Shown here piece by piece: positions 34,140 through 45,299 of a stretch of 64,000 bases of DNA (within the stretch, counting starts at the first letter, position 1; each line of letters starts with the position of its first letter). The stretch is taken from the NCBI GenBank assembly GCA_015178975.1, contig WHVD01000064.1:241001-305000 (forward strand), written 5' to 3'. This DNA comes from Hysterangium stoloniferum (Eukaryota > Basidiomycota > Agaricomycetes > Hysterangiales > Hysterangiaceae). Below the pieces are notes generated by a model, which saw nothing but the letters and a program-made list of their open reading frames with translations, did not search any database and was not told the origin of the DNA. Made by a program: the position numbers and the translations under genes.

Positions 34140-36440
34140 AGCATTGGCTGCATGTCTACCTCAGAGCCCTTTCTACTTAATTTATCATTTACACTCCAGT
34201 TTGTGGTTGATCCATCATTACTACGGCGATGAATGCGAATGTCTTCAAGTTCCACAAAAGCGGGGGGACAGATGCCTTTTCCGATGATATCAAGTTGGTT
34301 AAAATCATACTTTTCTGACCCAGATATTTATATTGTAACAACATATTGATCGTTGAAGTGGGCTTTGTCGATTGATTAGCGGGCGAGTCAGCAACAGCCA
34401 CAACAATTAGGTAACGACATTTGGGTGGCGGAGAATGCCGCGGTCTAGCTCATCCTAGCGATATGTCTACCATCAAATAATATTATCATGGTTTGGCTGA
34501 TTTCCATGTATTATGAACTCGCTCATTAGGAATTCCCGTTTTAGGTGTAAGTACTCAACTCTCCTCTTTGGTTGGCTGTGGCATGTTAGTATATAAGGTG
34601 TCGTGTTCACGGTGAATACTGTGTTTCTCTATTCAAGACTCGGACCTTGTCTTTTAGTGGAGAAATATCTACATCTACATTAATAATGACACATCATTTA
34701 TATACAGGTTCTCTGATCACGGGCGGTGAGTACGCCACAACAACGATCTGTATACTATGAGGAATGTCTATCAGCTCAGTTTTACATATTGTGAATACCC
34801 CCTGGGGATCTTCGAATAGACTATTTATTATCGAGTTTTGTAGATCCTAGTACGACATTTCCTTATTTGCGCACTAGCATTGGCATCTCTTCCTGCTTCA
34901 CACCTTTGGGATCGTACGCTACATCTCTTGTGAAATTATATCTGTCCCTCCTCGGTGAATCTTTCCATGTTTTATTTGTCGGGAACATTGATTTCAGCAG
35001 TCCTAATGGTTCTGATCAGGAATGTTCACGTTCTATAGCAACGATTATAAATCTCTACAAAGCCTCCAATATCATAGGCGCGGTCAACCATTTTACAGAT
35101 TTGCTCAGCAGTAGTGGGTAGCGGAGTGGCACGAGAGAACTGCATCAGGAGGGGCATCTGAAGAAGCTGGCCCTACCAAGTGGTGCCCTCACTTTGTGAC
35201 AAATTCCCAGAAAGCATAAGCCCCTAAATAGCGATTAATATTCACGTTGAGAAGGGTCAATGGTAGAAGAAATGAATGCGGCGGCGGCGAGAGAATTGTT
35301 ATAGTGTCAGTTAACCTGCAAAGAGCTGTAATAATGAGTACTGTGCAGCCGTCCCTTCATAACTGTGAGGTTTGGGATTAAAATATACTGATGCTAAGTG
35401 GTTGATGCTCCCACCGTCGATTTCTGGCCGACGCAGATGTACCATGACGGAGAGTGATGGTCAATTTGGTTAAATCCAATCCGAATACTGAGAGCCAGGT
35501 AGGGAAGCCCGCCTCCTTGAGAGCCAAATATGTTCAACGAAACGGTTCGTAAGTTCCAATGCGACGATGCTGTAAGGGAGCTTGGTTGTGAGAGGTCGAG
35601 TCGACCGTAAGGAACTCCTTTATGAGGCCTCTTGATGAACTTGGTAAATCATTCGTCTCGAAATACGACGAAGTTTTTTTTTTTGGACATTGCAAAGACA
35701 GAGCTAGCGTGCCATGACCTCAATGATATCACTGATGCTCACGATATAACCCTAGTCTGTATCGTCTGGTCGTGTGTGACGAGGGATGAGTAGTTCCGTG
35801 ACTTTCGAGAAGGACAACAACGCCTCATTTCAGCTCTTTTATGACGGTCTTAAGTGTGCATTTCCCACAGGCAAACCTTGCCGCCGCCAACACCATGATC
35901 GTCGACCTTGTGAGATCCAAGCACCCATTAATATTCCTCGAGCTCTTTGAAAATGATTGGGATCGATGACCCTAAGTTTGGATGCGGCCCGATGGGTCTT
36001 GCGAGTTTGACCATTTCCATGGCGTATCGGCCAGAATGCTGGCTGAAATCCCAATATGCAGTCATTCGCCGAAGGTGTCCTTTATTGTGTGGGATATTTG
36101 ATCACTAAATCGAGAACTTCCTTGGAGGGTAGGTTGGTGATATTCTGTAGTGGTCGGGTTGAGTGATGAGGGAGCTATACGACGGATTGACATGGTAGCT
36201 GCGTTGCCGGCAGCATATGTATCTATTTACCTAGACATGACCTGCAGAATTTGCAATGCGATGCGTAGACGCGACAGCTCATTCGTTCAACCTCGACTTT
36301 CCAACCAAGATAAAGAGAACATTGGTATACGGGGGAGCTGTCGCGAACGCACCTCACCAAAATGCTATTATGAAAACATTACATTAGATATCAAGCGCTA
36401 CGCATACACAGGGGGGGGAAGATCAAACAGACAAATACAC
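34140..36440. other. Intergenic, no convincing gene
   Basis: A 2.3-kb stretch. An 84-codon frame at 34867-35121 (for example LVKLYLSLLGESFHVLFVG) and short frames near 35840-36060 lack starts, partners or recognisable domains. They could be exons of degraded genes, but I cannot support a model. Confidence 0.4.
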
Positions 36441-36447
36441 GACCACG

Positions 36448-37155
36448 TCACTTCCTCAGCATTTCCGGCATGCCATTCCGCAATGCATCCTGCATAACAT
36501 CGTCCGCCACCGCACTGGGGTCAAACGCTTCGACGCCAGCTGCAAATTGCCGGATGTCGATGCCGTCCATGGCCGCCTCCAGATGATCGCTGACATTGAC
36601 ACCCCTTAGGGACGCAGAAACTGCCAAGGAGGGATTCAATGAGGAGTCCAAGGTGCCGTCGTCGACAGAGACATCCATGGACTGTACTTGCGAATCAGGA
36701 ATAAATGACACGGAGAGGGGATGGGGTTTTGATTCGACTTCGACGTCGTCTGGTGGGAGTGAAGGGCGTACAGTCGCAGGCTCCGAAACGTCGCGTGATA
36801 TCGGCGGTGCAGTCCCTTCCTGTTCTTTTTCCTCCTCGTCTTCGTCGTCCTGAATTGGTTCATCTGGTAACGGCGCCAAGGGCTCATCCACAGCGTCTTC
36901 ATCGTCGCTAAATTGCTGAGAAAAACCACGAGAATAGAGGTAAGTCGAGGGACATGGGGGTAGTCAATAAGGAAACCTCACCTGTTTTTTGTCTGTCTGG
37001 ACCCATCTCAAAACCTTGAGCGTTGAGCCAGGTGCGGCAGTCTCTGGAACAACCCAAACTTTTTCCCAGCATGGCACGGGTTGCATAAGCTGCCTTCGTG
37101 CACTCTCGCTGGTAGCTGCGCCTATAAATCTCCCACTTTTTAATCTAGAGGTCAT
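36448..37155 (-). CDS. Two-exon acidic protein with a BCL7-like N-terminus
   Basis: Exon 1 is 36982-37155 and exon 2 is 36448-36915, with a 66-bp GT-AG intron in phase 0; the product is 213 aa. I choose the ATG at 37155 (MTSRLKSGRF) over an in-frame one 17 codons upstream because conservation seems to begin there. Residues about 18-55 (ARRQLMQPVPCWEKVWVVPE ... TLKVLRWVQT) match the pattern of the BCL7 N-terminal domain (a WEKxWV core followed by a hydrophobic-Lys-Trp-Val strand). The rest is acidic and low-complexity (DDEDEEEKEQEG). In animals BCL7 proteins belong to SWI/SNF chromatin remodellers. A nuclear chromatin role is therefore an inference from a short match. Confidence 0.65.
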
Positions 37156-37530
37156 GTTGTGAAGTTGAGACTGAGGCCCAAAATGCAAGTTCAAGTCACG
37201 CGTCACACTTCTTGAGAGTCCGACATGGTCTCTACGCGGTCCATCAGTACACCTAATCGTGTTTTACATACAGAGATAATATTTTATAGTCACATTCATT
37301 TCACGAGTATGGTATGGATCACATATTTATAAAAGGTTATCGATCTGTACATCGGATTACTTGCGCATGGAAATACATGGGATGGTTCCTCAAACGACTT
37401 GCGAGTCTCTAACCTACATTGGTCTCCCAAACGTGTCTTGATACATATACCCTTGATGGTGAATCAACTGCGCGAGCGGTGTTATTGGTGAAAGCACTCA
37501 CGAATTACAGACACAGGTTATAAAACAACC

Positions 37531-37797
37531 CTATTTGTTCTTTGGTTTGGTTGTGCCGCTACTGCCAGTCGCACAGGCGCAGTTGGGCCACGAACAATCC
37601 TTGGTATTTTTTTTAACACATGATTCTGCTGAGGAAGACTGGAGTACAAGGGGTGTTAGATTAGGTTGATACATTGGTAAGAGGAAGACGGTACCATAGC
37701 TAAGTTCGTTCTTATGGGAGGTTGCTGGAAGAGACTGTACTTTCCTGCTCAAGCCGCTCGTAGCACCGTCTTTATATGCTGGTCGGACCGATACCAT
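37531..37797 (-). CDS. Possible small Cys-containing protein (uncertain model)
   Basis: A short minus-strand frame ends in CVKKNTKDCSWPNCACATGS, a small Cys cluster at its C-terminus. A TATA-like CATATAAAG lies at about 37770 and an intron-like CTAAC...CAG lies inside the frame, so the true exon structure may differ from this open stretch. I do not recognise the family; a metallothionein-like metal binder is only one possibility. Confidence 0.25.
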   Translation of the reverse strand: MVSVRPAYKDGATSGLSRKVQSLPATSHKNELSYGTVFLLPMYQPNLTPLVLQSSSAESCVKKNTKDCSWPNCACATGSSGTTKPKNK

Positions 37798-37799
37798 AT

Positions 37800-38393
37800 G
37801 GTTAATCTACTTTCCCGAAGAAAGAAGAGGGTCCTGTCGTACCATTTGCTTCGATGGTCTGTGCGCGAGTGGCGCTTTAAATGGATGAATGACTTCGTTT
37901 CTGGGATAAGATTCCGTCCGGAACGGAGCCTGCAGAAGTACATCGATGGAGATTATTGATCCAAAGGAGTACATTGAGACAGCGAACTCCTTACGTCGGT
38001 TGAGTGGGGAATCACAAGACTTTGGTTCTGAGTATAGGGATAACAGTAATTCCTCGCGTGGAAGAATGTCGGCCCGTAAACCGATGTGCCTATCAGATTA
38101 GATTGACTATTAAGAAAACGATTTATGATCTGCAGGGATGTTGTCACCGTTTAATGGGTGTTCTAGGACATCCAAGCCAACACAAGCCTTTCCAAGATGA
38201 CTTTGAAGACGGGGTTAGCCTTCCTAGGAAACAAGGTTGATTAATCTAATCACTCCAGTGGCTTAAGGATTAGCACAGAATAGGAGAAGGATTTAGAACC
38301 CTCGCTCCGTCAACCAATGCACGGGCGCTTGTTAAGCCGAATCGGAATCAGATCTTTCGCGTCCACAGACACCCGCACCCCAGAACAACAACA
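37800..38393. other. Intergenic region upstream of SLD2
   Basis: No gene is supported. This should hold the SLD2 promoter, but I see no clear MluI-box (ACGCGT) or other decisive site close to the ATG. Confidence 0.35.
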
Positions 38394-40067
38394 ATGAACG
38401 CGACCTCTGTAAAGGCAGAGCTCAAAGCTTGGGAGCACGCATTTCTCGCAAAACATGGTCATACTGCAACACGAGAGGACATCAAAGCCGATCCCATCGG
38501 TGGGTCTGCTTCCTCATTTTCCCTGCGTTATTACGCCAAATTGACGTGATTACAAGCCGAGAAATATAAGTTATATAAGAAACTTATGAAGGAGGCGGAT
38601 AGCAATGAGCAGACGAATGGTGTGCCTCAAGAGAGACGGCAAGTGGAACCGCCTCGGACCCCTCCCCGTCCCCCGAGAGCATCCAGCTCCAGGCAACGTG
38701 ACGCGACTGCTGCTATAATACCCAAGTCACGTCCTACCACGTCTTCTGTTTCTGCAACAACCACGAATCCATTCTCGCCCGTAAAGAAGAAACAGTCACA
38801 TGGATCGACGAGCTTGAATCCATTCATCACCCCCGTCAAATTAAAGCAACGAAAAAAGCGTACACCGTCCCCAGATTTATTCACCTCAAGTTTCAGACAC
38901 CCCCCAACAGCGCCTGTCCCTGATCCAAACCCTGGCCTATCTAAAGCGCGGAAGCGTCTTCGTGGTGAATCGGTTTCGCCGTCTCCCCAGCCCCGGGATA
39001 AGCGTCCTCGGGCAGGCAGCCTTGCTGTTGCGGCGGAAATACCCAAGCCTGTGATGGAAGAAGGCGACAGCTTTGTTGACGACTCGCCGGTGAAGGCCCC
39101 CGTCCCAGGAAAGTCTTTTAAACCTCTATTCGAGGAAACGTTGCCTCTTTCTCAACCGGTCCCATCGAATGGTGGCGATACCATCCGCGGGAGAGCCTTT
39201 GCAAGATCTAAGACGATGCCTGGTGGCCTTTTCGGGTCGAAAAGAAAGGACGGCGGGGATGATCGAGGAACCTGTGCCGTGCGTGGCGTGGCAGTGCCCC
39301 TTCCAAACGGGAAAGGGGAGGGGAGGGAAGCCAGCAGTTTGCTCAACGAACCTAATAAGTCGAAGAAACGAGTTCTTCCTGGACCTAAAGGTCTCATACC
39401 GGGGAAAGACGATTTATTCGGCGATGGGGCGACTCCTATACCACCGCCATCGGGCACTCGAAAGCGGAATTTATCGAAAGTCGCAGATGGAGAGGAAGAC
39501 GAGGCACACGTACCCGATGGATGGCATTTATTACCGCCGTCGCCACCCCCGCAGAACGAAAATGGCCGGTATAATTTTAAAGGCAAGGGGAAGGCCCTGA
39601 GGAAGGGTAAGAAAGCAAAACGCGCATCTGATGCCCAAAATGAGGGTGGCGAAGAGGATGGCGCGTCGTCGGACGGAGTGGACGTGAAAATTGTTGCATT
39701 GCACGCTCGCCCCAGCTCGCCAGGGCATGACGACGAGCTCGCACTAGAAATCGACCCAGAGTTCCACAGTCATTTACGGAACCGAGCGATAGACGGCGGG
39801 CGCGCTCGATCTGCATCACCGCAGTTATCTAGATTTGATGTAGACTTGCCGGAGGAGATGCAGAGGATGTTGGCTTTATCGCCGAAGGATGCCAACCGAG
39901 AAAAAGAGGAAGAATATGTAGTCAAGAGTCTGATCCGGGGGCGACGCCGAGGAATTGCGGAAGTATGGGGAGCGGGGGAATTTGCAGGTGAATCTGAGGG
40001 TGTCGATGATATTGCAGAGGATGATTGGGAAGGCGAAGGAGTTCCTTGGGAAGTTGCCGAGTTGTGA
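38394..40067 (+). CDS. SLD2: DNA replication regulator Sld2/Drc1 (RecQ4 N-terminal homologue)
   Basis: Exon 1 is 38394-38499 and exon 2 is 38557-40067, with a 57-bp GT-AG intron after the first base of a codon; 538 aa. The N-terminus (VKAELKAWEHAFLAKHG, TREDIKADP, then across the intron IAEKYKLYKKL) is the signature of the Sld2/DRC1 family. In yeast, S-phase CDK phosphorylates Sld2 so that it binds Dpb11 and starts DNA replication. Consistent with this, the disordered middle has many SP/TP sites, several of full CDK form (NPFSPVKKK, ITPVKLK, DDSPVK). The C-terminus is basic then acidic (RGRRRGIAEVWG ... EDDWEGEG). The frame is intact, as expected for an essential single-copy gene, and it gives a good anchor for identifying the species. 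Confidence 0.9.
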
Positions 40068-40367
40068 TATATCATGTAAATGATCCCTGTTGTATCGAGC
40101 TGGTTTGAAGGCACCGTGTGACGCTTATAACCTTCCAAATTCACATCCCTGTCGACTCGAAAGTTCAACGTTCAACCCCAAGCTCAGCAAGGTGCAATTA
40201 AATCACACCATACCTATAGTGCAAAAGACTTCGGTAGTCAGAGCTCTTTACTACCGAAGATACATTCTTAGATACAACTACAGGAAGAATCAAAGAGCAA
40301 ACCGTCTGTCTACATCATCAAATTTGACTCAAGCTACATATGGACGGACTTCCTTGATTACTGGTTG

Positions 40368-40610
40368 TTGTGAGGAACAGTTAAAGAACAATCAGGGAGA
40401 ATCACAAACACAAAGCGCCAGTCCTTCTGTGCTGGAAAACCATACTTGGCAACAAGTAATGGAACGTAGTGTCTGCAATAGTGAGCTGGAAAAAGTAGAG
40501 TTTTCTGCGGGAAAAAATGAAGGCATCAATAAGCAAACATTCATTTGATTTCTCAGGGATATAGAGAACATCGGACTGGATGTCAATCGCTTCTTCAATT
40601 CATGACTGAT
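40368..40610 (-). pseudogene. Relic of a Crinkler/RHS-family gene C-terminus
   Basis: On the minus strand a fragment reads, across frameshifts, SDVLYIPEKSN, KLYFFQLTIAD and FPAQKDW. It corresponds in order to SDVLYVPQRSN, KLYLFQFTIAK and FPKQEDW in the near-intact gene at 48943-50700. Only the C-terminal nuclease-like region remains. Frames shift at least twice, so this is a dead paralogue. Confidence 0.75.
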
Positions 40611-40619
40611 TTCATTCTT

Positions 40620-41152
40620 AAGTCATAACATAGTCATGGACTGTCACAAACCTACAAGATCAAATTCCAATAATATTCAACTCAACATGCCTTCGACATA
40701 ATTATTTGTGAGCTTCTGTGTCCTTTATTTGCCTCATGCTTTATTGACAGGACAAATTAATACTTCATTAAACAAGGCATCTGTATTTGATATTGTAGAA
40801 TAATATCCTTCAATTGATATTTGACTTCATTCAGAAAAATCTGATTCATATCAGTATTCTTTTTCAATGTTCCAATTGAATTCCTTATTCTTAATTCAAC
40901 TGAGCAGGTTGAGTTGTCAAATCTTGACATTCAATGATTCTTCCTTTTGCTACCAGTCAAGATCATCATTTTGGACAACTCCTCACTGAATGGCCCATGC
41001 TTGTGCCAATAGGGAAAACGCCTTACAGACAGAATTCAGAAGTCGAATAGACAATTCCGAGGGGCTCCCGAGAATGGAGACGAGGGTCAAACGAAACTGC
41101 TGAAAAAAGGCAAACCCAAAGGTAGTTTTGCAACCCCCCACCTTACTAAATA
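40620..41152. other. Intergenic region upstream of the GH12 gene
   Basis: AT-rich with no gene. It presumably contains the GH12 promoter. I see no unambiguous TATA box or catabolite-repression cluster. Confidence 0.35.
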
Positions 41153-42146
41153 ATGCAGTTCCTCGCTTTCTTCGTCTTCGTTCCTCTTCTGCTTGTGGCC
41201 GCTTCGCCCCCTGACCTTGAAAATGTATGTCGACACATCTTGGGTATTAATTCACGAATTCTCATACATTTGAACGCATTTTATTCCAGCATTGCGGCTT
41301 ATGGGATAATATCACGATAGGAAGCTATTCCTTACTCCTTAATCAGTGGGGTGCCTATGGAGGGACCTCTGATAGTTGGCAATGCGCTCAGCTCACAAGC
41401 ACTAACACTAACTCCATTGCATGGAAGGTGAAAGATTGTTGCCCTTCTTTTCAAATATCTACTTACACCGTCTGTTGGGACCAGACGAGCTATCACTGGG
41501 CTGGTGGAACTGGAGTAAAGAGCTTTACAAATATACAATTAAACGCTGGTATTAACAGGCGACTTGATGAAATCAACTCTATGCCGGTTCGTGATATTCT
41601 CAGAGAAAGAAATTGTCCCGCTTAGTTCCCCACATAACAGGCTGTCTGGAATTGGACGATGTCTCCCACCACCGGAATCGTGGCAGATGTAGCGTTTGAC
41701 CTGTTCACCTCCAATACTCCTGGAGGGTCGAGCGTCAACGAAATCATGATTTGGATGGCAAACTTCAAAGCTGGACCCATATCATATGAATATGACTCAA
41801 CCGGCACTGCAAAGCCCATCGCAACTGGCATAAGTCTCGGAGGATATTCCTGGAACTTGTACTCCGGTACAAATGGCTACAATAAAGTCTTCTCATTCCT
41901 TCATACCCCTAAAACTATCACGAAGTTCAAAGCGGACATCTTCCCATTCATCACAGTAAGTCTTCCCCCTTTTGTGATATGAAAATGGTCTAATGAAAAT
42001 TTAATCGACAATCAAATTTACAGTATTTGGTCCAACATCAGGGTGTCGCTTCTTCCCAGTATCTTATCACTGCACAGGGTGGCCTAGAGCCTACAAGCGG
42101 AAGTGCTACATTCACTACTAGCTCGTACAGCCTTTCAATTTGTTAG
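41153..42146 (+). CDS. Secreted GH12 endoglucanase/xyloglucanase
   Basis: Five exons: 41153-41224, 41290-41427, 41485-41586, 41641-41955, 42024-42146. All four introns (54-68 bp) are GT-AG and phase 0; 249 aa. Residues 1-17 form a signal peptide (MQFLAFFVFVPLLLVAA). The GH12 fold signatures are present: SDSWQCAQL early, AVWNWTMSP at residue 105, and the nucleophile Glu138 in VNEIMIWMANF. The acid/base is Glu231 in GGLEPTSGSATF. GH12 enzymes hydrolyse beta-1,4-glucan or xyloglucan with retention of configuration; the sequence alone does not settle the substrate. There is no carbohydrate-binding module. Length is normal for the family and the gene appears functional. Confidence 0.92.
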
Positions 42147-42399
42147 ATAGTATGACTCAACTTTTCACTATCTAATTTGACATCTATCTAATATGTTTGA
42201 TTAATTTACAATGTTGTTTGTGTATGACCTCTTGCGGACTCCCCAATGAGCAAACTAGTCACTTCAGGAAGTATAATTGAATAACACATACATATATATG
42301 TGCAAGTGTTCAGAAATTCACAGAAGAATAAAATCATCGAGTAAATTGTCCCAGCGTTCGAGCAGTTTACGACAATGCACACACATTTCTCATATTGGA

Positions 42400-43345
42400 T
42401 CATAGGTATAGTTGTATATCACATTCAGGTTGCACAATGAGACTAGAACCTCATAGGGGCATAGGTTTATCTACGTATTCTACCCCAGAAAAGAACGACA
42501 AAATAACGCTTGAACTTATGGCACGAGACCTACTGGCACTCTCACGTACCTCGGTTGGAAGGAGGTTGACATTATCGGCTTCTCAATGGGTGGTAATTGC
42601 CTATATTGCCTTCTAAATAGACATATTTTACCTGACCCATTGTCAGGTGTAGTAGCTCAGCAGTTGCTTCTCCTTCCCTTCCATACCGAGAATCCAACCC
42701 CTCTTCCTTTCCGTGTCCACCATGTCCTCCTGACTGGAACATTATGTTCTCCAATCAAAAATCCATTTCAACCACCGATAGTTAAATTAGAAGCTGGAGC
42801 TCCTGGACAGGGACTTTCGGTTGAACAAAGAAAAGAAATGGCACGTCCAATGTTGGATGCATCCTTAGGTGCTAGATGGGTTGCCAAACCCGAGAATAAA
42901 GAAAGGTATGATGCCTGGCTGGACAGAATAATAATTGGAAGGTAAGTGGCTTTTGAGATACCTTTATCGGGTTAATTAGAAATATTTAGACCATTGAGGA
43001 CGATCCGTAAGTTGACTATTAAATTTGTCTCTGATTGCCTTCTAAAACTGAAAATTTGACAGTGAAGCAGCGAGCAGCGGTAAATAAACTGCAACTAAAT
43101 AGCTGTCGTTTTACCTATTTAGTTCATTTAGTTGGCAACGATCAACTATACCGACCATCTGGGGCTAATCGACCCTTCCATCAAAATAACTTGTTATCCA
43201 TGGCATTGACGACGAAATTGTCCCTTTCTCGCACGGCAAAGAGATCCTCAGATCCTGTGCATGATGACAATTGGCTCTGGAAGAGGCTAAGTACCCAGCT
43301 ATGCATTTGGCCATATTTGGTTACAGGCTCCGGAGACGACGACAA
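42400..43345 (+). pseudogene. Alpha/beta-hydrolase pseudogene
   Basis: The sequence reads LELMARDLLAL, then, after a one-base deletion near 42545, the nucleophile elbow GFSMGG. A 54-bp GT-AG intron (42593-42646) follows, and the frame continues GVVAQQLLLLPF, HHVLLTGTLCSP and EQRKEMARPMLDASLG. A degraded lid and C-terminal part (for example LTVKQRAAVN; PFSHGKEILR near 43230; EAKYPAMHLAIFGYRL near 43290) contains stops. Family members are lipase/esterase-like hydrolases with a Ser-Asp-His triad. Only the Ser elbow is clear here. Confidence 0.75.
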
Positions 43346-43349
43346 TATG

Positions 43350-43969
43350 CCACTCTGATGCGGAAATGTTGCTTACCAGGAGGAGTCCATCTCCGTTGTA
43401 TTACGGGAGTGATGCAGACCGTGATGAACGTGTCGGAGATAAAGTGGCCACGAGATCTGAGAATTGTCAAAGGTGGTTTTCCTTGAGTTGAAGACCTAAT
43501 TATTTTCGAAGTCTGTGTCAGTTTTGAAGTCAAAGGCATCATTAATTGTTTTCTTTCAAATCTTTGTGGTGTAGAAGTCGATGTCATATCTCATTGTCAT
43601 TCATTTTCTCACATATTACATTAGGATTTTAATAAGAGAACCACACTGAGATACAATATTCTTTCCAGTTGTGGCCAGTTTAAACTCCGCCACTACTTGC
43701 TTGAAGGTACGACCCAGTAATTGTGTCATTGGCCCGGGTAAGCGGCGAAGAACCAAGGACGTCCTTGACATGAGCACCTAATTACTTGTTTCGGACTTCC
43801 AAATTGACTTTCTCATACCTTCCCATAACCATGTCTCCATCCCCACCCGTCCACCCCCTGTCTCCACCCTCGTCCTCGTCCACCCTCGAGCTCCTCGCAT
43901 TCAGCTACGACCAGTCCTCTCCACACACAGAATACCCGAATGACAATGGACCTGCAATCCAGAGAGTTG
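43350..43969. other. Intergenic, no gene recognised
   Basis: Short C-rich and Ser/Pro-coding frames near 43786-43970 run straight into retrotransposon sequence and are not supported as genes. Confidence 0.35.
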
Positions 43970-44052
43970 CTTAATCTTTTTTTGACTCAGCAGCCAGCTT
44001 AGCTGGATGGGAAGTCATAGCCATATTGGCTGATCGGGCTTTTGTGGCCTTT

Positions 44053-45234
44053 TGTGAAGAGTGGTAGAAGTTCTAACTGTTCTATATACGAAGAATATCG
44101 ACCATTTAGGTACGACACAAAGATGTATTGACTATCTAAGTCTAATACAAACCGAACGTGTATTGACTGTTTAGTTCAATATGGTCAAGTGAAGTAGCTA
44201 TCTAAAGTAGAATAGATTGAATAAGGAGAATTGACTGTGAAGTGCAGTTCTGAATGACTGCTTGAGTGTAGAGGAGAATAACGAGAGAGTCAAATAACAG
44301 AGTAGCACTGATTTAGTCCATGCAGATTGAGATAAAGGTGGAGTTTCGACTAGTATAGTTTGAAACTCCATGTTACGACCCGTTCCCAGATGTTTCAATA
44401 TCCGACTTCCGATCTCCGACTACAGAACATCATAGTTACCGTATCTTCCGCATTCTTCTCTTGTTCCACATTTGGTAATTTGTCCATTGACAAGTATTCA
44501 CTCGTTTGTTTATTATATTCCCGTTTTGGAATATTGTCTCCCTGATATGTCTTATTGTATCTCCGTTTTAAGATTATTTCCGTTTCCGTCTATTATGGTC
44601 TTAGTTTGTAGTACAATAACAAGTAGACTTATATTAGTTTCCGCGAATTTGTACTTTACCTTAGATCTGATATCGACTTAGTTTCTTATTCCTTCTTCCG
44701 TCTTTCTGTACGCTCGATATTTGGAACTCTTCGGAACTCTGAATATCCATATCTTCCATCGTAAGTCTCATTTCTGAAATTAAGGACTTTGAGCATTTGC
44801 GTAGAGGCGCAGCACATAAGCTGAAGCCGACGTCCTGACCCTATCCGATAGTTCCTGACTTCCCAGTGACTTTCCGATAGTTCCTGACTTCCCAGTGACT
44901 TTCTGATAGTTCCAGAATAAGTTCCCGACATGGCACTTAACACTCCAATTGCATAGATAGTCAAAGCCCATCTGTGATGGTCGAGATGATACCCCAATCA
45001 CAACTTACAGGACACTAACTGGTGTTGGGTAAGTTGTGGTTGCAGGGTAAAAAGTGTCTGTTGTATTTGGTGCTGAGTGCACCACAAGTATACACAAAGC
45101 TTTGAACTAATAAAATGGTGCAATATTCGAAGAATATAAAGGATAGAGAAATATAAATAAAATGTGTAAAATATAAATAAAATAAAAGCAGTGTTTTACC
45201 ATAATGAAACTGTGGTAAAAGCATACTCCTCATA
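44053..45234. mobile_element. LTR-B-related composite insertion (TSD CCTTT)
   Basis: Flanked by CCTTT on both sides (44048-44052 and 45235-45239), which rejoin family-2 sequence that is continuous in copy A. The insert starts TGTGAAGAGTGG and its first 320 bp match the end of solo LTR B in reverse. From 44373 (TGTTACGACCC) it matches the start of LTR B in forward orientation up to about 44850. The two LTR halves thus face each other. The right end (about 44990-45234) is AT-rich and not recognised, and ends CTCCTCATA, not CA. Confidence 0.65.
44845..44913 (+). repeat. 29-bp tandem repeat, 2.4 copies
   Basis: CCGATAGTTCCTGACTTCCC plus nine more bases repeats with a period of 29 bp at 44845, 44874 and (partial, CTGATAGTTCC) 44903. 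It lies in the middle of the LTR-B-type sequence. LTR B at 19496-21919 lacks the expansion. Confidence 0.9.
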
Positions 45235-45299
45235 CCTTTAGGCATGCAGGGACTTGGTGTCCGGGATCTATGTATACACAACAAACAAAGGTTGTTGTC

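Noticed and set aside
35839..36054. Possible oxidoreductase-like motif (plus-strand GCGPMGLASL near 35975)
   Set aside because: No continuous frame, start or second motif; too weak to call a gene.
38035..38051. Sequence TAGGGATAACAGTAAT resembles the I-SceI homing site
   Set aside because: Two bases of the core are missing compared with the known site, and there is no intron or endonuclease nearby. Treated as coincidence.
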